Origin: Actinomycetota bacterium | Lineage (GTDB): Bacteria > Actinomycetota > Thermoleophilia > Solirubrobacterales > JACPNS01 | Assembly (NCBI GenBank): GCA_016213645.1 | Contig: JACQZY010000015.1 | Location: 1-64,000, forward strand | Length of the DNA: 64,000 bases | Reading direction: 5' to 3' | Shown: positions 34,041 to 41,831 of the stretch, in pieces | Position numbering within the stretch: position 1 is the first letter of the stretch | Layout: every line of letters starts with the position of its first letter | Made by a program: the position numbers and the translations under genes | The notes under the pieces: generated by a model | Seen by the model: the letters and a program-made list of their open reading frames with translations, nothing else | The model's database searches: none | What the model was told of the DNA's origin: nothing

Positions 34041-35246
34041 ATGATTTCGCGACCTAGCCTGAACGGCCGTATGTCAAACCCAGTCCTCCACGCGCGCGTT
34101 CGCGCCGCCGCGATCGTGCTGATCTCCACTTTGATGCTGACCGGCCTCTACATGGCGCTGCCGCTCGGCTCAAGGGCGAAGACCTCGGCGCAGCTGCAGC
34201 AGGACATCGCTCGCAAGCGTGCCAAAGAGGGCGTGCTGACCGGTGAAATTCAACAGATGGGCTCCAAGATCAAGGGCCTGCAAAAGCGGATCGGAAAGTT
34301 GCAGGCACGGCAGAACTCGATTCAGTCCGATCTCGATCGCAAAGAGGCGCGCCGTCAGGCGATTGCCACCGACCTGAAGCGCACACGCGCGCGCCTTGCC
34401 CGTCTAAAGCAGCGCCTGGCGCACGGCAAGAAAGTGTTGTCGCAGCGGATCGTCGCCGTCTACAAAGCAGGTGAACCCGACATTCTGACCGTCGCGTTGA
34501 ACTCCGACGGTTTCGCGGAGATGATCGAACGAGGTACGTATTTGCACGAGGTCGCCAAGCAGGATCGCCGCGTGATCAACGCCGTCACCGGGCTGAAGAT
34601 TCAGACCCACAAGGAAACGGTCAAGCTCGCGTCATTGGAGCGCGAGGCAGCGACGCTTGTGGCCCAAGTGCGCGAGCGCCGCAATCAGGTGGCGGGGGCG
34701 AAGGACCTGCTCGCCAGCCGCCGGGGCGAGCTCGCCGGTGCTGTGCGCAATCGCCGCGGCACGCTTGCAAGCGTCTCGTCGAGCCGCCGCCACGACGAAG
34801 AGGACCTCGCCGCGATGCAGCAGAGCAGCGGCACGGTACAGGGCTTTCTCCAGCAAAACGCCGGACCGATCAAGCACGGAACCGGGCGCTTCATCTACCC
34901 GATCAACGGATCATTCACGTCGCCGTTTGGCACGCGCTGGGGTCGCCTGCACGCGGGTATTGACCTCGCGGCACCCACCGGCACACCGATCCGTGCAGCC
35001 GACGGCGGCACCGTGCGTTATGCGGGATGGATGAGCGGTTACGGCAATTACACCTGCATCCAGCATTCCGGCTCGATTTCCACCTGTTACGGCCACCAGT
35101 CAAGCATCGGCGTGAGCGTCGGCCAGTCCGTGCGGCAGGGTCAGGTGATCGGCGCGGTTGGCAACACCGGTCACTCGTTCGGGGCGCATCTGCACTTTGA
35201 AGTGCGTATCAACGGTTCACCGGTCGACCCGATGGGTTATCTCTAG
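34041..35246 (+). CDS. M23 murein-hydrolase-like peptidase with N-terminal coiled coil (EnvC-like)
   Basis: 401 aa from ATG 34041; ATG 34071 is an alternative. A signal/TM segment covers residues about 20-42. A long coiled coil spans 50-240 (QLQQDIARKRAKEG; DLKRTRARLARLKQRL), as in EnvC and in NlpC/P60 partners. The C-terminal M23 domain has GRLHAGIDLAAPTGTP with His304 and Asp308, and HLHFEV with His383 and His385: a complete LytM zinc site. It should cut peptidoglycan cross-links outside the membrane or activate such cutting. The c-di-AMP riboswitch upstream ties its expression to DisA. Confidence 0.93.
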   Translation: MISRPSLNGRMSNPVLHARVRAAAIVLISTLMLTGLYMALPLGSRAKTSAQLQQDIARKRAKEGVLTGEIQQMGSKIKGLQKRIGKLQARQNSIQSDLDRKEARRQAIATDLKRTRARLARLKQRLAHGKKVLSQRIVAVYKAGEPDILTVALNSDGFAEMIERGTYLHEVAKQDRRVINAVTGLKIQTHKETVKLASLEREAATLVAQVRERRNQVAGAKDLLASRRGELAGAVRNRRGTLASVSSSRRHDEEDLAAMQQSSGTVQGFLQQNAGPIKHGTGRFIYPINGSFTSPFGTRWGRLHAGIDLAAPTGTPIRAADGGTVRYAGWMSGYGNYTCIQHSGSISTCYGHQSSIGVSVGQSVRQGQVIGAVGNTGHSFGAHLHFEVRINGSPVDPMGYL

Positions 35247-35429
35247 GCCGCGCTCGGGCCGCGTGCCCCCGGTCGTCTGCCCCAGCCGCGCGCCCGCCGG
35301 CCGCACACGTCCCCGCATGCCCGCCTGCTTGGCGCGCTACGCCGGCCGGCCAGTCCGTGGGGCGCCTGACGCCGCATCGTTCCAGGCACCGGCCGTGGCA
35401 GACCACGTTCGCCGGTAGTCTGAGCCGCC

Positions 35430-36197
35430 ATGTATCCAGAGATCAAACTCGGCCCGCTGACGATCCAGACCTTCGGCCTGATGATCGCGCTCGCCTTCGT
35501 CGCGGCCGGAGCGATCGTGGCGCGAAGACTGCGCGAATTCGGCAAACCGACCGAATGGGCCTACGAGATCGTGCTTGCCGCCGCGGCCGGTGGGCTGATC
35601 GGCGCCAAGCTCTGGTACTCGCTGCAACAGGGAGATTGGTCGTTCGGTCAGTTGCTCAGCGGCTCCGGACTGGTTTGGTACGGCGGCGCGCTGGGCGGCA
35701 CGGGCGCCGTGTGCCTTTACGCGCACAGGCGGGGAATGCTCGATTGGACGATTTTCGATCTATGCACCCCAGCGCTTGCGGCCGGATACGCAATCGGCCG
35801 AATCGGCTGCCAGCTCTCGGGCGACGGCGACTACGGCAAGTCCACCGACGCATGGTGGGGGATGGGATATCCGGATGGCACCGTTCCCACGCCGCCCGGC
35901 GTGAAGGTCTATCCCACACCGGTCATCGAGACGCTGTCGATGGGGCTGCTGGCATTCGTGCTGTGGCGATTGCGCGACCGCTACCGGCCCGGGGTGCTGT
36001 TTGGTCTATATCTCGTCGCGTCCAGCGCGGAGCGATTCTTGATCGAGTTTCTGCGCCGCAACGAAGTGGTGGCGGTCGGGCTTACGCTGGCGCAGATCGT
36101 CAGCGCTGGCTTGGCCGCGCTCGGTGTGGCGATCGTGTTATCGCTGCGCGACGACGCCGGTGCGCGCGCTCGACCGGTGAGTCCGCCGCAGGCATGA
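35430..36197 (+). CDS. lgt: Prolipoprotein diacylglyceryl transferase
   Basis: 255 aa with about seven hydrophobic helices. The Lgt signature appears as GYAIGRIGCQLSGDGDYGKS near residue 118. GLVWYGGALGG near 80 and IEFLRRNE near 210 hold the conserved basic residues. It transfers diacylglycerol to the lipobox cysteine of prelipoproteins, such as the two in this window. Its 3' end overlaps the convergent metal permease gene by 60 bp, coding on both strands. Confidence 0.93.
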   Translation: MYPEIKLGPLTIQTFGLMIALAFVAAGAIVARRLREFGKPTEWAYEIVLAAAAGGLIGAKLWYSLQQGDWSFGQLLSGSGLVWYGGALGGTGAVCLYAHRRGMLDWTIFDLCTPALAAGYAIGRIGCQLSGDGDYGKSTDAWWGMGYPDGTVPTPPGVKVYPTPVIETLSMGLLAFVLWRLRDRYRPGVLFGLYLVASSAERFLIEFLRRNEVVAVGLTLAQIVSAGLAALGVAIVLSLRDDAGARARPVSPPQA

Positions 36198-36983
36198 CGC
36201 CGCGGCGGCAGCGGCGGTGCAGGTGATGGCGACCGAAGCGCCGGCCGGCCAATCCGCGTAATACGAGAGGTAAAGCGCACCCGCGCCGCAGATCGCGCCC
36301 GCAAGGGCGGCGATCCAGACACCGCGTCCGATTCGCGTGCAGAGCGCGTCCGCCGCGATCGCCGGTCCGACCAGCAGGGCCAGAGCCGGCAGACTGCCGG
36401 TCACGTTGACGGCTGCCGCAACCGCGCAAACGATCACCAGCAGCAGCACGGCCTGCACGCGCGAGACCGAAACGCGGAGCGACACTGCCGCCGCCGGATC
36501 GAACGCGAGCGCGCCGAAACGCTCGTGAGCGAGCCAGAGAGTCACAGTCACGCCGGCCAGCAGTAGCGCCCCGGCCGCCAGATCCACTCTCGTGGCGGCC
36601 ACTGGGTTTCCGAACAACAGGCTCTCGAAGGCCGCATATCCAGAATCACTTGACGCGGCGATCAGTGCGCCCCCCGCAACCAATGTCGTCACGGTGACCG
36701 AAGTTGAGGCCGCCGCCGACGTCTTCGGCGCTCGTGAAAAGGCCAGCGTCGCCACGTACGCCAGCAACACACCGGCCAGCGCTCCGATCACCAGGCTCGC
36801 GCCGAACAGTGAAGCCGCCACCAGCCCGGGCAGTAGCGCGTGCGTCAGTGACTCCGCCAGGAACGCTCTCCCAAACTGCAGAATCCACACGCCGACGGCT
36901 CCGCATCCCGCGCCCACGACGGTGAGTGAGATCAGCGTGGTCAGACCGAAGTCGCCGCGTATTGGATCGAGCAGTGCGTCCAC
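36138..36983 (-). CDS. Metal ABC transporter permease (ZnuB family)
   Basis: 281 aa from GTG 36983. Eight or so hydrophobic helices and the family segment GRAFLAESLTHALLPGLVAA near 35. The tail after about residue 258 is Ala/Arg-rich and overlaps lgt. It is the last gene of a three-gene operon with the ATPase (8-bp gap) and the permease-binding-protein fusion. Together with the fused permease it would give a heterodimeric channel, rather than the homodimer of typical ZnuABC. Zinc or manganese is likely, inferred from the family and the Fur-family gene next door. Confidence 0.88.
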   Translation of the reverse strand: MDALLDPIRGDFGLTTLISLTVVGAGCGAVGVWILQFGRAFLAESLTHALLPGLVAASLFGASLVIGALAGVLLAYVATLAFSRAPKTSAAASTSVTVTTLVAGGALIAASSDSGYAAFESLLFGNPVAATRVDLAAGALLLAGVTVTLWLAHERFGALAFDPAAAVSLRVSVSRVQAVLLLVIVCAVAAAVNVTGSLPALALLVGPAIAADALCTRIGRGVWIAALAGAICGAGALYLSYYADWPAGASVAITCTAAAAAASCLRRTHRSSARTGVVAQR

Positions 36984-36991
36984 GCCGTGCC

Positions 36992-37753
36992 TCAGTGATG
37001 GTGGTGATGCTCGATCACGCCGACGGCGTCATCCCCGGCGGGCAGCAGTGTGAGTTCGGCGGCGTAGGTTTCTTGAAGCACGCTCGGACTGAGCGCATCA
37101 CCCGGCGGGCCCGCCGCCACGACGCGTCCGTTCAGGCAGACCACGCGATCGGCTCGCCGTGCCTGTTCGATGTCGTGCGAGGCCACGATCACCAGGCGTC
37201 CGTCGTCGCGCAGACCGCGCAACGCCGCGTCAATCACCTCGGCAGACGCCGGATCCACGCCGGCGAGTGGCTCGTCAAGCAGCACGATCGGAGAGTCCTG
37301 CACGATCGTTCGAGCAAGCAACACGCGCCGCCGCTGTCCGCCGGAGAGTTCGCCGAAACTTGTGTCGGCGCGGTCGGCCAGCCCAACTCGCGAAAGCGCT
37401 TCACGTGCGCGCGAGCGTTCGGTGCGTCCGGGCCGGCGCCAGGGTGGCCGCTCGGCGAGGGTTCCCATCAGTGTCACATCTAGGGCCGAGACCGGGAAAT
37501 CGGTGCGCGAGCGGTCGTGCTGCGGCAGATACGACACCGGCGCGTGCACTTTCAGCGTACCGGCGGCCGGTGCCAGTTCGCCGGTCAGTCCGCGAAACAG
37601 CGTGGTCTTGCCGCCTCCGTTCGGACCGAGCAGAATCACCAGCTCGGAGCCGGGGAGGTCAAGCGAAACGTCGCGTAGTGCGGGTGACGTTGCACCCGGA
37701 TAGGCGAACGACGCATCGCTCGCCGTGACCAAAACGTTCAGCCGGTCTTGCAT
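36992..37753 (-). CDS. Metal ABC transporter ATP-binding protein with a natural C-terminal His5 tail
   Basis: 253 aa. Walker A VILLGPNGGGKTTL, signature FGELSGGQRRRVLLARTI, Walker B IVLLDEPLAGVD, switch His in IVASHDIE. It powers metal uptake with the two flanking permeases. The last residues are EHHHHH, five consecutive histidines at the very end (codons at 36995-37012). A native terminal polyhistidine suggests metal binding, perhaps sensing or trapping the imported ion. Its start overlaps the fusion gene by 16 bp. Confidence 0.92.
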   Translation of the reverse strand: MQDRLNVLVTASDASFAYPGATSPALRDVSLDLPGSELVILLGPNGGGKTTLFRGLTGELAPAAGTLKVHAPVSYLPQHDRSRTDFPVSALDVTLMGTLAERPPWRRPGRTERSRAREALSRVGLADRADTSFGELSGGQRRRVLLARTIVQDSPIVLLDEPLAGVDPASAEVIDAALRGLRDDGRLVIVASHDIEQARRADRVVCLNGRVVAAGPPGDALSPSVLQETYAAELTLLPAGDDAVGVIEHHHHH

Positions 37754-39654
37754 CTCACTGCGCCACTTGAAACCGCGGCGGCGATCCGGTCGAGATTGAA
37801 CTCGATTGCGTCAAGCGAAGTGTGTGGACCGCCACCGTCGCCCGGCGCGAGAGAGTCACCATAAAGCTCAAGCAGTGGCACGCGCAGACGATTCGCGACG
37901 GCCCGCGCAACCTTGCCGCTCTCACCGGCGCTCGTCACGACGGCTCCGGCGCCGCTCGCGCGCGCCGCGGCGACGGCACGCTGAAGATCGGCAACCGATG
38001 GCTCTCCGCCGCTGGCCGGCTGCAGCCGGGCCGCAACTTTGAACTCGTAGCGCGCCGCGAGATAATCGAACTCGTTGTGGTCGGAGATGATCACCCGCTG
38101 CTTCGCCGACAATCGCTTCGCGCAGCGCGCGAGTGCGGTGTCGGCGGCTCGCGTCCGTTGCGCGTAGCGTGCGGCGTTGGCGCGATAGGTCTCGCGGGTG
38201 GCGGGATCGGCCTTCGTCAATTCGTCGCGCACGCGTTTGCCGACGGCTTCGAGGTTGACGGGATCCAAGAACCAGTGAGCATTGAACGACTCGCCGTTCG
38301 AGGCGCTGTCACCGGCCGCCGCATCCGAGGGCAGCAACACCGCCGCATCCGACAGATCGATCGGACCGCGACCGCCGCCGGCCGCGTCGATCGCCGGTTG
38401 CAGCCATGAGTCAATCGCGCCGCCCGATCGAAAGATCACGCGCGCGTCAGCAAGGGCGGCGACGTCGCTTGGTTTCGGTTCGAACTCGTGCGGATCGGCG
38501 CCGGGCTTGAGCATCGTGGTGGTCGCCACGTGATTCCCGCCGATTTGACGCACGATGTCGGCGGCATGGGTGGTAGTCGCCGTGACCGGCACGCGATCAT
38601 TGTTGGCGTCGCCCGTGGCGGCGGTGGTCTGGCCGGACGATCCACCGCAACCGGAAAGCGCGGGCAGTACGACGAGTGCCGCGAGGCTTGCCGTCGCCAT
38701 CGTGCGGTGGTTGTCTCGGCGGTTGGGTCGACTGATTCGATCGGCCCGCGAGCGCACGCTCACGGCTATCGCCGCAAGCGCGAACAGACCGCCCGCGACC
38801 GCCGCGATCGACGCGCCGGCCGGCAGATCGAAGGCAAGTGAGAGATACAGACCGAACAGCCCGCTGACGACGGCCAACGCCACCGCTGCCGCGGTGATCA
38901 TCGCCGTCCTGTCGAAGAGCATGCGTGCCGTCGCCGCCGGAATCACCATCAACGCGCCCGCCATCAGCGCGCCGGTCAGCGGCAGGATCGACGCCGAGGC
39001 AATCGCCACGAGTGGCAATAACACGCCGTCATATCTGCTGATGCGCATCGCACCGACTGCTTCGGGGTCGAACCCCACTGCCAGCCAGCGACCACTGAGC
39101 AGCGTCACGAGCGGCAGACAGAGCGCGGCCGTCGCGGCTGCGGCGACAAGTTCGGATTTGCCGACGGTCAGCACCGATCCGAAGAGCATCGACTCCGGAG
39201 AGCGCGCAAAGCCGCTTCCGCTTCCGGCCAGTACCTCTGCCAACACGGCGCCGGCTGCCAGCGCGGTCGCGACAAGCAGCCCGGTGCGTGAGTCGCCTTG
39301 CCGTGCGTCCGCCGTGCTTCCGCGTGTCAATAGCCACAGCAGCGCGGCGAACACAAGCGCGCCAAGCTGCGCGGCGATCGCGAGCGACATGCCCAGCGCC
39401 GCGGCAGCGACCATCGTCGGGTAGGCGCCGGCGCCGACGGCATGTGTGAAAAACGGCAGGTCGCGCAGCACGATCGTGGTGCCGAGCGCTCCGCCGATCA
39501 CCGCCGCCAGCAGCACCGCAAGCAGCGCGCGGCGCGCGAAGAGTGGATCGAGCAATTCCGCCGGAGATTCAAGCGTGGCGAACCCCGGAAGTCTTGACGT
39601 GGCTCCCGAGATTCCAAGGTGTGAAATTGCCGACACGACGAACACGGCCATCAA
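37738..39654 (-). CDS. Fusion of metal ABC permease and ZnuA/TroA-type binding lipoprotein
   Basis: 638 aa in one frame. Residues 40-300 are a ZnuB-like permease with about eight helices (DLPFFTHAVGAGAYPTM near 65). From 319 on comes a full binding protein with its own signal-like start and lipobox ALSGCGG (Cys336). The metal ligands are at PGADPHEFEP, FNAHWFLDP and IISDHNEFDYL, with Asp in LYGDSLAPG near the end. It may stay fused or be cut at Cys336 by signal peptidase II. The internal ATG at 38700 has no ribosome site upstream. It should be the Fur-family protein's target. Confidence 0.92.
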   Translation of the reverse strand: MMAVFVVSAISHLGISGATSRLPGFATLESPAELLDPLFARRALLAVLLAAVIGGALGTTIVLRDLPFFTHAVGAGAYPTMVAAAALGMSLAIAAQLGALVFAALLWLLTRGSTADARQGDSRTGLLVATALAAGAVLAEVLAGSGSGFARSPESMLFGSVLTVGKSELVAAAATAALCLPLVTLLSGRWLAVGFDPEAVGAMRISRYDGVLLPLVAIASASILPLTGALMAGALMVIPAATARMLFDRTAMITAAAVALAVVSGLFGLYLSLAFDLPAGASIAAVAGGLFALAAIAVSVRSRADRISRPNRRDNHRTMATASLAALVVLPALSGCGGSSGQTTAATGDANNDRVPVTATTTHAADIVRQIGGNHVATTTMLKPGADPHEFEPKPSDVAALADARVIFRSGGAIDSWLQPAIDAAGGGRGPIDLSDAAVLLPSDAAAGDSASNGESFNAHWFLDPVNLEAVGKRVRDELTKADPATRETYRANAARYAQRTRAADTALARCAKRLSAKQRVIISDHNEFDYLAARYEFKVAARLQPASGGEPSVADLQRAVAAARASGAGAVVTSAGESGKVARAVANRLRVPLLELYGDSLAPGDGGGPHTSLDAIEFNLDRIAAAVSSGAVRCKTG

Positions 39655-39666
39655 TCCTAGTAGAAT

Positions 39667-39699
39667 TGATAATCATTCTCATTACGGTGATTTTTATCA
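39667..39699. promoter_or_regulatory. Fur/Zur-box-like sites between the metal transporter and the Fur-family gene
   Basis: TGATAATCATTCTCA at 39667-39681 matches the 7-1-7 Fur consensus tGATAATnATTATCa at all but one specified position. A second dyad TGATTTTTATCA lies at 39688-39699. The pair sits 13 bp ahead of the transporter start (minus strand) and 24-42 bp ahead of the Fur-family start, so one regulator could control both directions. Whether it answers to zinc, manganese or iron is not fixed by the sequence. Confidence 0.75.
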
Positions 39700-39722
39700 T
39701 CGCGAATTGATGCGGGTTGATC

Positions 39723-40181
39723 ATGAGCGGAAGATCTCAAAAACTCAAGCAGGGCGGCGCCGAGCACGCCAGCGCCGAGCACGCCGAGCCCGGCGGCGCC
39801 TCCGAAACGCGGCGCACCCAGCAACGACAAGCGATTTTCCACGAACTCGCTCACGGAGACCGTGCGCTGTCGGCTCAAGAGCTTCACGAGCGACTGCGCG
39901 CCGCCGACGCGGGCGTTGGTCTGGCCACGGTGTATAGAAACTTGGGCCGTCTCGCGGAGGAGGGCGCAATCGATGCGATCCGCCGCCCTAGTGGAGAGAC
40001 CGCCTACCGCGCCTGCGGCGCGGGCCATCACCATCATCTGACCTGCCGCCGTTGCGGCGCAGTGGTCGAACTGCACGATTGCACGATCGCGGACTGGAGC
40101 CGCCGCATCGCGGCCGAACACGGCTTCGATCAAGTAGAGCACCAAGCCGAACTAAGCGGCATCTGCGCCAACTGCCGCTGA
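39723..40181 (+). CDS. Fur-family metalloregulator (Zur-like)
   Basis: 152 aa from ATG 39723; TTG 39717 is possible. A winged helix occupies residues 35-90 (ALSAQELHERL, then GLATVYRNLGRLAEEGAID). The dimer/metal domain carries GHHHHLTCRRCGAVVELHDC, with the HHHH-CxxC structural zinc site, and a terminal CANC gives the second cysteine pair. It lies divergent to a metal uptake operon with Fur-type boxes in between, so repression of uptake when metal is plentiful is the expected role. The first 25 residues have an Ala/Glu/His-rich repeat (EHASAEHAEPGG). Confidence 0.9.
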   Translation: MSGRSQKLKQGGAEHASAEHAEPGGASETRRTQQRQAIFHELAHGDRALSAQELHERLRAADAGVGLATVYRNLGRLAEEGAIDAIRRPSGETAYRACGAGHHHHLTCRRCGAVVELHDCTIADWSRRIAAEHGFDQVEHQAELSGICANCR

Positions 40182-40304
40182 AGTGCTGCGAAGCCAGAGT
40201 GCTGCGAAGCCAGACTCCGCAGCACAATTCCCCTCCATAAAGAAGTGCTGCGAAGCCAGAGTGCTGCGAAGCCAGACTCCGCAGCACAATTCCCCTCCAT
40301 AAAG
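40181..40304. repeat. Exact 62-bp tandem duplication
   Basis: Positions 40181-40242 and 40243-40304 are identical, 62 of 62 bases. Each unit itself contains two GTGCTGCGAAGCCAGA blocks and a CTCCGCAGCAC end that can pair back with them. The first base of copy 1 is also the last base of the Fur-family stop. The 317-bp gap up to lysA contains no gene. Confidence 0.95.
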
Positions 40305-40357
40305 CCATCCTCCAAATAGGCCCCGTAAACCCAACCGCATAAACAAGCCAAATCCTG

Positions 40358-40424
40358 CAGCGGAGTCTGGCTTCGCTGCACTGGCTTCGCTGCACTCTTC
40401 GCTGCACTGGCTCCGCCGCCTCCG
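40358..40424. repeat. Inverted, diverged relatives of the 62-bp repeat
   Basis: The stretch carries CGGAGTCTGGCTTCGCTGCA and then further TGGCTTCGCTGCAC and CTTCGCTGCACTGG copies. These are near-reverse complements of the GCTGCGAAGCCAGA blocks of the tandem repeat 55-120 bp upstream. A long imperfect hairpin between them is possible, before lysA. Confidence 0.7.
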
Positions 40425-40498
40425 GCTCTGCGGCACTCCCGGCCCCGCGACGCTTCGCGGCACTTCTTACTGCGTCCGCCATACTTACCGCTCGCAAA

Positions 40499-41815
40499 AT
40501 GTCAGTACAGCCGAACACCGAGCAGGCGCAGGGGGAGGGCCTCGCCGGACGGGACGACGCAGGCTTCAGCGAAGTCGGCCCGCTCGGCCCGCCATACCCG
40601 ATCGACGCGCGCATCAACGAGGCCGGCCGCCTGGAGGTCGGAGGCTGCGACCTGGTCGAAATCGCCCGCACCCACGGCACCCCGGCCTACGTGTTCGCCG
40701 AGAACGACCTGCGCGCCCGCGCCCGCGCGGCGGTCGCCGCATTCGGACCGCAGACCGCCGTGTTGTTCGCCAGCAAGGCATTTCCCTGCACCGCCGCTTA
40801 CCGCCTGATGGCGGCCGAGGGCGTCTACTGCGACGTCGCTTCCGGGGGCGAGCTGCATCTCGCGCTGAAGGGCGGTTTCGCGTCCGAGCGCATCCTCATG
40901 CACGGCAACAACAAGACTCCCGCCGAGTTGCAGCAGGCGATCGACGCGCGCATCGGCCACATCGTGATCGACAGCTTCGACGAGATCGAGCGCCTGTCGG
41001 AGATGCTGCCCGCCGACGGCCCGCGCACGCTGATCCGCGTCGCGCCTGGTCTCAAGCCTTCCACCCACGCCTACATCCAGACCGGCCAGACCGACAGCAA
41101 GTTCGGCATCCCGCTCAGCCAAGTCGAGCAGGCGCTTAAGAAGGCGCCGAACTTCGCCGGGCTGCACTGTCACCTCGGCAGCCAGTTCTTCGACGTCGAC
41201 ATCTTCCGGGCGGCGGCCGAGGTGCTGGCCGGCTTCGGCGCGAAGTGCGAGGTCGTCAACGTCGGAGGCGGTTTTGGTATCCCCTATCTGGAGCACGACC
41301 ACCCACCGCGCATCGCCGAGTACGCGGGCACGATCCGCGACGCCGTGGCCGAGCATTTCGGCGCAGACACCCGGATCATGGTCGAGCCGGGCCGTTGGCT
41401 GGTGGGCAACGCGGGCGTCACCATCTACACGATCGGCACCGTCAAGGAGATCCCCGGCGTTCGACGCTACGTCGCCGTCGACGGCGGCATGTCCGACAAC
41501 ATTCGCCCGATGCTCTACCAAGCCGAGTACACCGCCACGATCGCCGACCGCGCTGCCGCAAAGCCGGCAAGCGACGTGCGCGTCGTCGGTATGCACTGCG
41601 AGAGTGGCGACGTGATTCTGCCCGAGGTGCTGCTTCAGGACCCGGCCGTCGGCGACACGCTCGCCGTCCCGGCGACCGGCGCGTATGGTCACGCGATGGC
41701 CAGCAACTACAACGGTGTCACGCGCCCACCAGTGATCTTCTGTGCCGACGGCGCGGCCCGAGTGGTCGTGCGCCGCGAGACCCACGACGACCTCGCCCGT
41801 CGAGACGTGGAGTAG
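40499..41815 (+). CDS. lysA: Diaminopimelate decarboxylase
   Basis: 438 aa from ATG 40499. PLP-dependent alanine-racemase-fold enzyme: the catalytic lysine sits in AVLFASKAFPCTA near residue 85, HGNNKTPAELQ near 135, GLHCHLGSQ near 222, and VNVGGGFGIPY near 255. The C-terminal domain has MVEPGRWLVGNAG and HCESGDVILPE with the catalytic Cys. It decarboxylates meso-DAP to L-lysine, the last step of lysine synthesis. It leads a tight run with hom, thrC and thrB. Confidence 0.95.
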   Translation: MSVQPNTEQAQGEGLAGRDDAGFSEVGPLGPPYPIDARINEAGRLEVGGCDLVEIARTHGTPAYVFAENDLRARARAAVAAFGPQTAVLFASKAFPCTAAYRLMAAEGVYCDVASGGELHLALKGGFASERILMHGNNKTPAELQQAIDARIGHIVIDSFDEIERLSEMLPADGPRTLIRVAPGLKPSTHAYIQTGQTDSKFGIPLSQVEQALKKAPNFAGLHCHLGSQFFDVDIFRAAAEVLAGFGAKCEVVNVGGGFGIPYLEHDHPPRIAEYAGTIRDAVAEHFGADTRIMVEPGRWLVGNAGVTIYTIGTVKEIPGVRRYVAVDGGMSDNIRPMLYQAEYTATIADRAAAKPASDVRVVGMHCESGDVILPEVLLQDPAVGDTLAVPATGAYGHAMASNYNGVTRPPVIFCADGAARVVVRRETHDDLARRDVE

Positions 41816-41831
41816 GAGTAGGAGCAGGGCA

